Shown: positions 1 through 6,256 of the stretch, one piece after another | How the letters are laid out: each line of letters opens with the position of its first letter | Position numbering within the stretch: the stretch's first letter is position 1 | Assembly (NCBI GenBank): GCA_937919015.1 | Contig: CALFPN010000123.1 | Coordinates: forward strand, 1 to 7,379 | DNA from: an uncultured Clostridia bacterium | Lineage (GTDB): Bacteria > Bacillota > Clostridia > Lachnospirales > Anaerotignaceae | DNA length: 7,379 nucleotides | Direction of reading: 5' to 3' | The notes under the pieces: generated by a model | Database searches by the model: none | Seen by the model: only the letters and a program-made list of their open reading frames with translations | Told to the model about the DNA's origin: nothing | Made by a program: the position numbers and the translations under genes

Positions 1-22
1 CTTCGCACATGCCATGGGCTGT

Positions 23-676
23 TTATCCTTCCTGCTTCAGCATCGCCAGAAGAGAACTGGTCCCCAGTCTGTCTGCCCCCGCTGCCAGAAAAGCTTCCGC
101 GTCAGAAACGGACTTGATGCCGCCCGCCGCTTTAATTTTGGTATTCCCTGTCACATATTTTTTGAACAGCTGGATATCCGCCAGTGTGGCCCCGCCGCCG
201 GCAAAGCCTGTGCTGGTTTTGATGAATTCCGCCTGAGAGCGGCTCACCACATCGCAAAGTGCGATTTTTTCTTCTTCTGTCAGAAGGCAGGTTTCGATGA
301 TGACTTTCAGAAGTTTCCCATTACATGCTTCCTTGACCGCATTGATTTCTTCCAAAATATCAGCATATCTCTTTTCCTTTGCCCAGCCGATATTGATGAC
401 CATATCGATTTCATCCGCGCCATTTTTCACAGCCTGCGCCGCTTCCATGGCTTTGATTGCTGTAGTCTGATATCCATTCGGAAAACCGATGACTGTGCAG
501 ATGGGAAGTTTTCCTTCCACAAATTCCGCTGCCTGTTTTACAAAAGAAGGCGGGATGCATACAGATGCCACAGAGTTTTCTATGCCTTCTATGCATAGAT
601 CGCAAATCTGTTTCCATGTTGCATCCTGTTTTAACAGAGTGTGATCGATGGTATGCATCATTTTTTTCTTTTCCAT
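23..676 (-). CDS. deoC: Deoxyribose-phosphate aldolase (DeoC)
   Basis: Class I aldolase of 217 aa that cleaves 2-deoxy-D-ribose 5-phosphate to glyceraldehyde 3-phosphate and acetaldehyde, the last step of deoxynucleoside catabolism in the cytosol. The sequence shows the N-terminal IDHTLLK motif (10-16), TVIGFPNG (61-68), EIDMVINIG with the catalytic Asp91, FIKTSTGF (151-158) with the Schiff-base Lys153, and KAAGGI (182-187) with the second active-site Lys182. Length is normal for bacterial DeoC (about 210-260 aa). The ATG at 676 is chosen because AAGGAG lies 8-9 nt upstream; Met6 and Met7 are alternatives without a better-spaced site. It has its own promoter (712-740) and lies beyond the terminator of the ispH/rpsA operon, so it is a separate unit, probably induced by deoxyribose nucleosides as in other bacteria (inference). 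The usual partners (phosphorylase, cytidine deaminase, nucleoside transporter) are not in the window but could follow to the left. Confidence 0.96.
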   Translation of the reverse strand: MEKKKMMHTIDHTLLKQDATWKQICDLCIEGIENSVASVCIPPSFVKQAAEFVEGKLPICTVIGFPNGYQTTAIKAMEAAQAVKNGADEIDMVINIGWAKEKRYADILEEINAVKEACNGKLLKVIIETCLLTEEEKIALCDVVSRSQAEFIKTSTGFAGGGATLADIQLFKKYVTGNTKIKAAGGIKSVSDAEAFLAAGADRLGTSSLLAMLKQEG

Positions 677-711
677 GCGCTTCTCTCCTTTACTCCGTCA
701 AATTACTTAAA

Positions 712-740
712 AGTATAGCATAAAAATTCATGTGTAACAA
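712..740 (-). promoter_or_regulatory. Sigma-A-type promoter for deoC
   Basis: Read on the minus strand, TTGTTA (740-735) is followed after exactly 17 nt by TATACT (717-712), with TG one base before the -10 (extended -10, TGCTATACT). Transcription would start near 705, about 30 nt before the deoC ATG, leaving room for the AAGGAGAG ribosome binding site at 690-683. Both hexamers are close to consensus and the spacing is optimal, so this is a good promoter by inspection. Confidence 0.72.
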
Positions 741-960
741 TGTCAGTTTTTTAATCAATTTCCAAAGCTTTTTCTATGGATATGCCGATTTTATAAACTT
801 TTTCAATATTATCGAAAAACCGAATGAATATAAAATAAACAAAATTTTATTTTCTGAACAAAACCCGTAAAAATGCTTGTTTTTCCCGTCTTTTCACTGA
901 ACAAAAAAAACGAATAAAAAAACAAACCAGAATTTCTTTGCATTGATTTTTTTACAGAAA
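741..960. other. AT-rich non-coding spacer upstream of deoC
   Basis: No credible gene lies here; GC is about 25% by hand count, against about 45-50% in the flanking genes. Two things stand out. The decamer CTGAACAAAA occurs twice in direct orientation, at 854-863 and 897-906. A short inverted repeat, TTTTTC / GAAAAA with a 9-nt gap, lies at 799-819. Both lie upstream of the deoC promoter and could be regulator sites or curved promoter-upstream DNA. In DNA this A/T-rich such short repeats can also arise by chance. Confidence 0.5.
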
Positions 961-1004
961 GCAAAAAGAAAAACCCCCATCGTGGTTACGCCACAACGGG
1001 GGTT
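961..1004 (-). terminator. Intrinsic terminator of the ispH/rpsA operon
   Basis: On the minus strand a hairpin forms from 1004 to 972. The outer stem is AACCCCC with GGGGGTT, followed by a 3x3 internal loop, an inner GTGG/CCAC stem and a 5-nt loop. The run TTTTTCTTTTTGC (973-961) follows at once. It begins 13 nt after the ispH/rpsA stop codon, the expected place for a Rho-independent terminator, and it separates the operon from deoC. Confidence 0.9.
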
Positions 1005-1016
1005 CTAACACGCGAA

Positions 1017-2966
1017 TTATTCTGCTGCAGGAGCTTCTTCTGCGGGAGCTTCTTCTACAGGAGCATCTGCCTGACGTTTGGACAGGCTGATTTTTTTCTG
1101 TTCGGAGTTAACTTCCAGAACTTTCACGTTGATTACTTCGCCAACCTTCAGTTCATCTTCAGGTTTTACTACATGTTTGTTTGCGATCTGAGAAATGTGT
1201 ACCAGACCATCAACGCCGGGTTCCAGTTCAACGAATGCACCGAAAGGTACCATACGAACTACTTTACCTTCAACAACTGTACCTACAGCGTATTTTTCCA
1301 CTGCCAGTGTCCAAGGGTTCATGCTTGCATCTTTCAGGGACAGGCTGATTTTGCCTTTTTCTTTGTCTACATCCAGAACGAATACTTCAACAGCCTGACC
1401 TTCTTTCAGTACTTCTCTGGGGTTGGAGATTCTGCCCCAGCTCATTTCGGAGATGTGGATCAGACCGTCTACGCCGCCCAGATCAACGAATGCACCGAAA
1501 TCTGTCAGTCTGGATACTGTACCAGCGATTTTTTTGCCTGCTTCGATTGTTTCGAACAGAGCTGCTTTCTTCGCTGCGATTTCCTGTTCAACCAGAGCTT
1601 TTCTGCCGCCGATGATACGACGTTTTACTCTGTCCATTTCGATGATGTTGAATTCCAGTTCCTGACCTTTGAATACGGACAGGTCTTCGATGAATCTGTT
1701 GGAAACCTGAGAAGAGGGAATGAATACTCTTACGCCGTTTACGATAGCGATCAGACCGCCTTTTACAACGTCTGTTACTGTACCTGTAACAACTGTTTTT
1801 TCGTTGAACGCTTTTTCGATATCTTCCATGCCCTTCTGTTCTTCGATGCGTTTTCTGGACAGCAGAACGTTGCCGTCACCATCGTTAACGCGAACAACGA
1901 ATACTTCGATTTCATCACCAGCTTTCACAACCTGGCTGGGAACTACTGTTGTATCTCTGGAAAATTCGCCTCTGGGGATAACACCGTCAGATTTGAAACC
2001 CAGGTTAACGGAAACTTCTTCGCCAACTACCTGGATAACTGTGCCTTTTACAACGTCACCAGTATGCAGTGTAACGAGGGATTCTTCCAACATCTGTTCA
2101 AAACTCATTTCTTCAACTTTTACATTTTCACTCATAGTAACAACTACCTCCTTAATTATTGCAGGCGGTGTAGACGCACCTGCAGTTATACCTATTTTAT
2201 CACCCTTTGAGAAACTTTTCAACACCAAATCGCAAATTGTTTCAATATGGACGGTATTCTCACAATTTTTTTTACAGATTTCCACCAATTTTTGTGTATT
2301 CGAACTTTTTTTGTCGCCGATTACAATCATTTTATCGACAGTTTTAGACAGTTCCATAGCTTCTTTTTGACGTTTTTCCGTTGCAGAGCAGATAGTTTGA
2401 GAAATATCAAGGTGCAGCCCTTTTCCTTTCAAAATTTCGATCATATCATCGAATTTACTCTGTCGGAATGTTGTCTGCACCACAACAGCATATTTTTTAT
2501 CCACATCCAATTCTGCCGCCGCTGCTTCTTCCGGACTTTCCAGAATGACGGCACTGTTGCCGCACCAGCCATTAATGCCCATCACTTCGGGATGCCTGCC
2601 GTCTCCGGCAATGATGATGCTTTTGCCATCGTTCCATGCTTCATTTACGATGTTATGGATCTTTTTGACAAAAGGACAAGTGCCATCTACGATCTTCATT
2701 CCTTTTTCCTCCAGTGCATCATAGAGGAACTTACCGACGCCATGGGAACGAATGACCACTGTACCTTTGTCAATACCATCCAGACTTTCAATGATATGCA
2801 GACCTTTTTTATCCAAATCATTGGTCACTTCTTTGTTATGGATCAGCGGGCCATAGGAATACAAGGGCTCACCATTATTTTCTTCGATCTCTGCATAAGC
2901 CATTTCAATAGCACGCTTTACACCAAAACAGAAGCCTGCAGACTCCGCCAACATTACATTGCTCAT
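1017..2966 (-). CDS. ispH: Bifunctional IspH (HMBPP reductase) - ribosomal protein S1 fusion
   Basis: A continuous 649-aa reading frame. Residues 1-277 are 4-hydroxy-3-methylbut-2-enyl diphosphate reductase, the 4Fe-4S enzyme that makes IPP and DMAPP in the last step of the MEP isoprenoid pathway. All three cluster cysteines are present (Cys13 in AGFCFGV, Cys97 in DGTCPFV, Cys193). So are the substrate residues His43, His75, His125, Glu127, Thr165/166, Ser221-Ser222-Asn223 and Ser265. Residues 278-649 are S1-like with four S1 RNA-binding repeats (about 302-373, 390-457, 476-545, 561-631); repeats 3 and 4 carry FGAFV and GVDGL(I/V)HIS. An acidic Ala/Pro/Glu tail (634-649) follows. This fusion is known in Clostridia. 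The start ATG overlaps the plsC stop (ATGA, 4 nt) with AAGGTG 5 nt upstream, so translation is probably coupled to plsC. No frameshift or missing active-site residue was seen. Met278 is also a likely separate start for free S1. Confidence 0.97.
   Translation of the reverse strand: MSNVMLAESAGFCFGVKRAIEMAYAEIEENNGEPLYSYGPLIHNKEVTNDLDKKGLHIIESLDGIDKGTVVIRSHGVGKFLYDALEEKGMKIVDGTCPFVKKIHNIVNEAWNDGKSIIIAGDGRHPEVMGINGWCGNSAVILESPEEAAAAELDVDKKYAVVVQTTFRQSKFDDMIEILKGKGLHLDISQTICSATEKRQKEAMELSKTVDKMIVIGDKKSSNTQKLVEICKKNCENTVHIETICDLVLKSFSKGDKIGITAGASTPPAIIKEVVVTMSENVKVEEMSFEQMLEESLVTLHTGDVVKGTVIQVVGEEVSVNLGFKSDGVIPRGEFSRDTTVVPSQVVKAGDEIEVFVVRVNDGDGNVLLSRKRIEEQKGMEDIEKAFNEKTVVTGTVTDVVKGGLIAIVNGVRVFIPSSQVSNRFIEDLSVFKGQELEFNIIEMDRVKRRIIGGRKALVEQEIAAKKAALFETIEAGKKIAGTVSRLTDFGAFVDLGGVDGLIHISEMSWGRISNPREVLKEGQAVEVFVLDVDKEKGKISLSLKDASMNPWTLAVEKYAVGTVVEGKVVRMVPFGAFVELEPGVDGLVHISQIANKHVVKPEDELKVGEVINVKVLEVNSEQKKISLSKRQADAPVEEAPAEEAPAAE
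1028..1072 (-). repeat. Three 15-nt imperfect tandem repeats in the S1 tail
   Basis: Three adjoining 15-nt units (1028-1042, 1043-1057, 1058-1072) share the core GGAGC(T/A)TCT as read on the plus strand. The first two differ at two positions and the third is more diverged. They encode the alternating Ala-Pro and Glu-Glu of the C-terminal tail of S1. Such a repeat could expand or contract, so tail length may vary between strains (inference). Confidence 0.6.
2133..2153 (-). promoter_or_regulatory. rpsA: Internal Shine-Dalgarno and ATG for free-standing S1
   Basis: Inside the fused frame, AAGGAGGT (2153-2146), complementary to the full anti-Shine-Dalgarno core, lies 10 nt before an in-frame ATG (2135-2133, Met278). 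Starting here gives a 372-aa protein (2135 to 1017) beginning MSENVKVEEMSFEQMLEES, which resembles the start of unfused Firmicute S1 proteins. The same bases encode IspH residues Lys272-Glu273-Val274, so coding and signal share one sequence. Internal initiation is inferred from sequence only. Confidence 0.65.
2194..2222 (-). promoter_or_regulatory. Putative internal promoter for the S1 part, within ispH
   Basis: On the minus strand, TTGAAA (2222-2217) and TAAAAT (2199-2194) are separated by exactly 17 nt, with TG one base before the -10 (TGATAAAAT). A start near 2187 would give a leader of about 52 nt before the internal S1 ATG, with the AAGGAGGT site well placed inside it. The bases also encode IspH residues 249-258, part of a conserved region, so the resemblance could be partly constrained by protein sequence. 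The spacing, extended -10 and position right before rpsA favour a real promoter. Confidence 0.55.
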
Positions 2967-3565
2967 GCCTTCACCTTCATTTCTTCCACTTTGCCCATAA
3001 CAATGTCTGTGATCTGTGTCATCACATCTGCTGTCAGCTTCTGACCGCGGAATTCATCTAACGTCAGAGGTTCTCCATATTCCACTCTGATTTTGCCGCG
3101 GAATTTATATTTGCCGCTGATGGCACAGGGGATCACATTGGCATTGCCCTTCATCGCGAAAAGAGCCACACCGCCCTTTGCATCTACCTGTTCCCCCTCT
3201 TTGACACGCTTGCCTTCTGCAAAGATCCCCAGAATCTCGCCTTCCTTCAATATCTTCAACGCCTGTTTTACCGCCTTCATATCCATGGTAGCCTTTCTAT
3301 CGATGGGGAATACCTTTACTTCCTTCAGAAGAAATGCAAGGATCTTATTTTCAAACAGTTCCTTTTTGCCGATATAACGGGGCAGCCTATCCAGATAAAT
3401 GGCTGCTGCAAAGGGGTCATAATTGCTGTAATGATTGCAGCAAATGATGGCATTGCCTTCTGCAGGTACATTTTCCTTCCCTATGATCTCTACTTTGAAC
3501 ATGATCGCAAACCACAGTCTCATGATACCGACCAGCAGATTTGCAATAAAAGATTCATTTTTCAT
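2963..3565 (-). CDS. plsC: 1-acyl-sn-glycerol-3-phosphate acyltransferase (PlsC family)
   Basis: A 200-aa acyltransferase that most likely transfers a fatty acyl group to lysophosphatidic acid, giving phosphatidic acid for membrane lipids at the inner face of the membrane. The N-terminus has a hydrophobic stretch (about 6-25), probably a membrane anchor. The family motifs are in order: NHYSNYD, the catalytic HX4D with His45 and Asp50; FPIDR (86-90); FAEGKR (115-120), the equivalent of the usual FPEGTR with Ala for Pro and Lys for Thr; and VIPCAISG (144-151). Length is typical of the short bacterial members. The gene starts 5 nt after the cmk stop, with AAAGGG as a weak ribosome binding site, and its stop codon overlaps the ispH start. 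The acyl donor and exact acceptor cannot be read from sequence, and paralogues acting on other glycerolipids exist. Confidence 0.92.
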   Translation of the reverse strand: MKNESFIANLLVGIMRLWFAIMFKVEIIGKENVPAEGNAIICCNHYSNYDPFAAAIYLDRLPRYIGKKELFENKILAFLLKEVKVFPIDRKATMDMKAVKQALKILKEGEILGIFAEGKRVKEGEQVDAKGGVALFAMKGNANVIPCAISGKYKFRGKIRVEYGEPLTLDEFRGQKLTADVMTQITDIVMGKVEEMKVKA

Positions 3566-3570
3566 ATTTC

Positions 3571-4239
3571 TTACACCCTTTCCGCCACGATATCCATGAT
3601 GGCCTGTTCCACTTCCTCCACTGTCATGCTGGTGGAATCCAGAACAATGGCATCATCAGCTTTTTTCAGAGGGCTGTGTTCTCTGTTCATATCGTTATAA
3701 TCTCTCTGGATGATCATTTTCTTGATTTCTTCGAAATCTGCCGGTTCGCCTTTGGCCTCCAGTTCGCCCACACGGCGTCTTGCGCGTTCTTCCACACCGG
3801 CATCCAGATAGATCTTCACTTCCGCATCAGGCAGCACAACAGTACCGATGTCTCTGCCATCCATGATGACAGAATGTACCTTCGCCATTTCCTGCTGCAG
3901 TTCCACCATGCGTTCTCTTACCTTGGGGTAAACCGCAACGGCCGATGCACCTTTACCGATTTCCGCCGCACGAACCTCCGCCGTCACATCCACATCATTC
4001 AGAAAGATTTTCTGACCACCTTCTTCGGGAACGATCTTCATTTTCAAGGAATCCAGCGCAGAGACCACTTCCGCTTCCTGTTCCCATGCAATGTTTTTCT
4101 GTCTGCAGTGCAGGGCCACCGTGCGGTACATGGCTCCGGTATCTACATAAATAATGCCCAGTTTTCTGGCAACAGCCTTGGCAACCGTACTCTTACCGCT
4201 GCCCGCAGGGCCGTCCACCGCAATGGCAAATCGTTTCAT
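3571..4239 (-). CDS. cmk: Cytidylate (CMP/dCMP) kinase
   Basis: A 222-aa P-loop kinase that phosphorylates CMP and dCMP with ATP, feeding CDP into RNA, DNA and CDP-lipid synthesis. The Walker A loop is GPAGSGKST (10-18). YVDTGAMYR (30-38) is the family signature near the nucleotide-monophosphate site. DGRDIGTVVLPDA (126-138) follows, then the lid and C-terminal signature RDYNDMNREHSPL (178-190) with the Arg/Asp pattern RDxxDxxRxxSPL. Length matches the Cmk family. The ATG has an excellent AAGGAGG site (4254-4248), 8 nt away, that overlaps the stop codon of the preceding flavoprotein gene, suggesting coupled translation. Its position directly before plsC and the S1 gene is a widespread arrangement: cmk next to the S1 gene is conserved across many bacteria. 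Confidence 0.97.
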   Translation of the reverse strand: MKRFAIAVDGPAGSGKSTVAKAVARKLGIIYVDTGAMYRTVALHCRQKNIAWEQEAEVVSALDSLKMKIVPEEGGQKIFLNDVDVTAEVRAAEIGKGASAVAVYPKVRERMVELQQEMAKVHSVIMDGRDIGTVVLPDAEVKIYLDAGVEERARRRVGELEAKGEPADFEEIKKMIIQRDYNDMNREHSPLKKADDAIVLDSTSMTVEEVEQAIMDIVAERV

Positions 4240-4252
4240 ATTTCTTTCCTCC

Positions 4253-5491
4253 TTATTCCTGACAGACGAATTCCCCGGCAGTATAGCCTGTGGAAAATGC
4301 GATCTGCAGATTGAAACCGCCTGTATAGGCGTCTACATCCAGAACTTCACCCGCAAAATGCAGGTTTTTCACCAGTTTGCTTTCCATGGTGGAAGGATCG
4401 ATCTCGTCAGTCTCGATACCGCCGCAGGTCACAACTGCTTCGTTATAGCCTGTTACCCCAGTAATGGTCAGAGGCAGTGCTTTCAAAAGGCCGACCAGAC
4501 GTTTTCTTTCTTCCTTGGTGATGCTGTTGACCTTCTTACGAGGATCAATTTCCGCCAATTCCACGATCACAGGGATCAGTTTCTGGGGCAGCAGTTCATC
4601 CAGAGAATTGATAAAGTCTTTGTTTGCAAATTTTTCAAAGTCCCGCAGCAGTCTGGCATCCAGCTTCTTTTCATCCATGGCAGGCTTCATATCAATGTAT
4701 AGTTTGTAGCCCTCTTCTATGGTCAGGATGATATGTCTGCTGGCACTTAAGATGACAGGGCCGGAAACACCAAAATGGGTAAACAGCATTTCCCCGAAGT
4801 CTGTATAAACCTTTTTGCCCTTGTTATTTTTGATTGTAATTTCGATGTTTTTCAGGCTCAGACCCATCAGTTCATGGCACCAATTTTCTGCCGTTTTCAA
4901 AGGTACCAGAGAAGGATACAGTTTTGTCACATGGTGACCTGCTGCCTTTGCAAAACGATAGCCATCCCCCGTAGAACCTGTCCCCGGATAAGAAAGACCG
5001 CCGGTGCAGACGATGACACCGTCGGCTTTTTCTTCTTTTCCATTTTTCAGGCGGATGCCCGCAGCCTGTCCATCTTCAATGAGGATGCTGTCCACAGGAC
5101 TTTCCAGATGAAGCTTCACCTTATTCTGCTTGATATATTTTTCCAGAGCCAGCACCACATCCAGAGAACGATCCGAAACAGGGAAAACCCTTTTACCACG
5201 CTCCACCTTCAGTTCCAGACCAAGGTTTTTGAAAAATTCCTGTGTGCCGAAGCTGTCCAGCTGGTAGAAAGCACTATACATAAAATAAGGATTGCCGGGG
5301 ATATTATCCAGAAGACCTTCCACATCGCTGTCGTTGGTCACATTGCAGCGGCCCTTGCCTGTAATGAGGATCTTTTTCCCGATCCGATTATTTTTTTCAT
5401 ATAAATGCACTTCATGGCCTTTTTCCGCCGCACGGCCTGCTGCCATCAGCCCCGCCGCACCGGCCCCGACCACAATTACTTTTTTCTTCAT
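4253..5491 (-). CDS. HI0933/BaiN-family FAD-dependent oxidoreductase
   Basis: A flavoprotein of 412 aa when started at ATG 5491. The N-terminal Rossmann FAD-binding motif is VVGAGAAGLMAAG (about 7-19), with an acidic ribose-binding Glu32 at the end of the second strand. The family signature GKKILITGKGRCNVTN follows (38-53). A middle CTGGLSYPGTGSTGDGY motif lies at about 160-180, and the C-terminal block HFAGEVLDVD...TGGFNLQ (about 378-396) closes the FAD site. This matches the YhiN/HI0933 family, annotated variously as NAD(P)/FAD-dependent oxidoreductase, aminoacetone oxidase-like or BaiN-like; the physiological substrate is mostly unknown and is not revealed here. The ATG at 5491 is preferred because AAGGG lies 8 nt upstream and the gap after the phosphatase stop is 1 nt. 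The in-frame GTG at 5500 would have its ribosome binding site almost touching the start codon. Cytosolic; no signal peptide. Confidence 0.93.
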   Translation of the reverse strand: MKKKVIVVGAGAAGLMAAGRAAEKGHEVHLYEKNNRIGKKILITGKGRCNVTNDSDVEGLLDNIPGNPYFMYSAFYQLDSFGTQEFFKNLGLELKVERGKRVFPVSDRSLDVVLALEKYIKQNKVKLHLESPVDSILIEDGQAAGIRLKNGKEEKADGVIVCTGGLSYPGTGSTGDGYRFAKAAGHHVTKLYPSLVPLKTAENWCHELMGLSLKNIEITIKNNKGKKVYTDFGEMLFTHFGVSGPVILSASRHIILTIEEGYKLYIDMKPAMDEKKLDARLLRDFEKFANKDFINSLDELLPQKLIPVIVELAEIDPRKKVNSITKEERKRLVGLLKALPLTITGVTGYNEAVVTCGGIETDEIDPSTMESKLVKNLHFAGEVLDVDAYTGGFNLQIAFSTGYTAGEFVCQE

Positions 5492-5492
5492 A

Positions 5493-6140
5493 TCATTCAC
5501 CCTTCTTGAATAACTCTGCCATCTCTAAATGGGCTTTGTCGTTGAGTGTCATCAGCAGTTTTCTGCCGTCTTCCATCACATCCAGCATGGTGATGGATGT
5601 ATTCGTCATCCAGGTTTTACGATAGAAAGCATCCCCCATTTCCAACAGGCCAACCAGCATCACACGCAGCAAACCGCCATGGGAAACGATGGCTACATTC
5701 TGCCCTTTATGTCTTTCCGCAAGGATGTTGAACCCTTCGAGGGCACGATCCATGGCATTCTGGAAGGAACCTTCCCCCGGCACAGGATGGTCAAAGGGAT
5801 TTGCAAAAAAATCTGTATATGCTCTGCCATATTTTTCGGACAGCTCCGCGATGGTATGTCCTTCCCATTCCCCAAAGTTGATTTCCTTGAAATGCGCGTC
5901 CTTGATGGGTGTCAGGCCATGGGAAGCGGCTACAGGCTCTGCCGTTGCCACCGCCCTGTCCAGAGGGGATACATACACCACATCCAAGGGAAGATATTTG
6001 AAGCGTTCCCCTAACAAACGGGCCTGTTCTCTGCCTGCGTCGTTCAGCTGTATATTTGTGCAGCCCTGATAACGGCCGCCTTTGTTCCAATCCGTTTCGC
6101 CGTGACGGATCAGATAAAATCTTGTTTTTTTATTTTCCAT
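5493..6140 (-). CDS. Histidine phosphatase family protein (phosphoglycerate mutase-like)
   Basis: A 215-aa member of the cofactor-independent-of-metal histidine phosphatase superfamily. The opening motif LIRHGETDWN (10-19) holds Arg12 and the phospho-acceptor His13. SPLDRA supplies Arg62, FKEINFGEWEG supplies the general acid/base Glu86, and IVSHGG supplies the second His154; all expected catalytic residues are there. Relatives include GpmB-type enzymes, alpha-ribazole phosphatase (CobC) and broad phosphatases, and sequence alone does not separate them. No cobalamin genes are nearby, so CobC has no contextual support. The ATG at 6140 is chosen because GGAGG (6155-6151) lies 10 nt upstream; the TTG at 6161 in the same frame precedes that site and is rejected. 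It is the first gene of the operon, with a promoter at 6183-6211. Confidence 0.92.
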   Translation of the reverse strand: MENKKTRFYLIRHGETDWNKGGRYQGCTNIQLNDAGREQARLLGERFKYLPLDVVYVSPLDRAVATAEPVAASHGLTPIKDAHFKEINFGEWEGHTIAELSEKYGRAYTDFFANPFDHPVPGEGSFQNAMDRALEGFNILAERHKGQNVAIVSHGGLLRVMLVGLLEMGDAFYRKTWMTNTSITMLDVMEDGRKLLMTLNDKAHLEMAELFKKGE

Positions 6141-6182
6141 GAGGCTGTTTCCTCCATTCAATCAATATTTTCCTAATATAAT

Positions 6183-6211
6183 ATTGTACCGCAAGCGGTA
6201 TATTCTTTCAA
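6183..6211 (-). promoter_or_regulatory. Sigma-A-type promoter of the phosphatase - ispH/rpsA operon
   Basis: On the minus strand, TTGAAA (6211-6206) and TACAAT (6188-6183) are separated by exactly 17 nt. Transcription would start near 6176, giving a leader of about 36 nt with the GGAGG site of the phosphatase gene inside it. No other strong promoter was seen before the internal one in ispH, so this is the likely main promoter for the five-gene operon. Confidence 0.78.
6187..6200. promoter_or_regulatory. 14-bp perfect palindrome in the promoter spacer, candidate operator
   Basis: TACCGCAAGCGGTA is made of 6-bp arms around AA. It starts within the last two bases of the -10 box and fills most of the -10/-35 spacer of the phosphatase promoter. 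A dimeric repressor bound here would block RNA polymerase. It is GC-rich amid AT-rich DNA, which makes chance less likely. No regulator gene is in the window, so the binding protein is unknown. It is too short to be a terminator and has no T-run. Confidence 0.55.
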
Positions 6212-6256
6212 GCACAAATGCGCTAAAGCTGGTTCTTACAACTTTTTTACAAATCC

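Noticed and set aside
14..598. A 194-codon plus-strand open frame opposite deoC.
   Set aside because: Antisense shadow of a clear aldolase gene; Cys/Phe/Arg-rich, no recognisable domain.
677..1016. A riboswitch or small RNA gene in the spacer before deoC.
   Set aside because: Apart from the operon terminator I see no GC-rich stems or conserved-looking aptamer core; the leader of deoC is only about 30 nt.
1028..1072. Tandem 15-nt repeats as part of a CRISPR or mobile element.
   Set aside because: They are in frame, have no spacers and encode the acidic tail of S1.
1173..2210. A 345-codon open frame on the plus strand opposite the S1 part.
   Set aside because: It mirrors the S1 coding region, is full of Cys, Phe and Tyr in an unnatural pattern, has no ribosome binding site, and the opposite strand encodes a well-recognised protein.
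1017..2966. The ispH-rpsA fusion as an assembly error or missed stop codon.
   Set aside because: The frame is continuous, the joint is clean, and this fusion is a known feature of Clostridia.
2247..3044. A 265-codon plus-strand open frame opposite ispH and the end of plsC.
   Set aside because: It spans two real minus-strand genes, has no start signal and a composition typical of antisense frames.
5492..5500. GTG at 5500 as start of the flavoprotein gene.
   Set aside because: It would need a ribosome binding site almost touching the start codon and overlaps the phosphatase end; the ATG at 5491 has AAGGG 8 nt upstream and begins right before the FAD motif.
6141..6161. TTG at 6161 as start of the phosphatase gene.
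   Set aside because: The seven extra codons contain the GGAGG site that serves the ATG at 6140.
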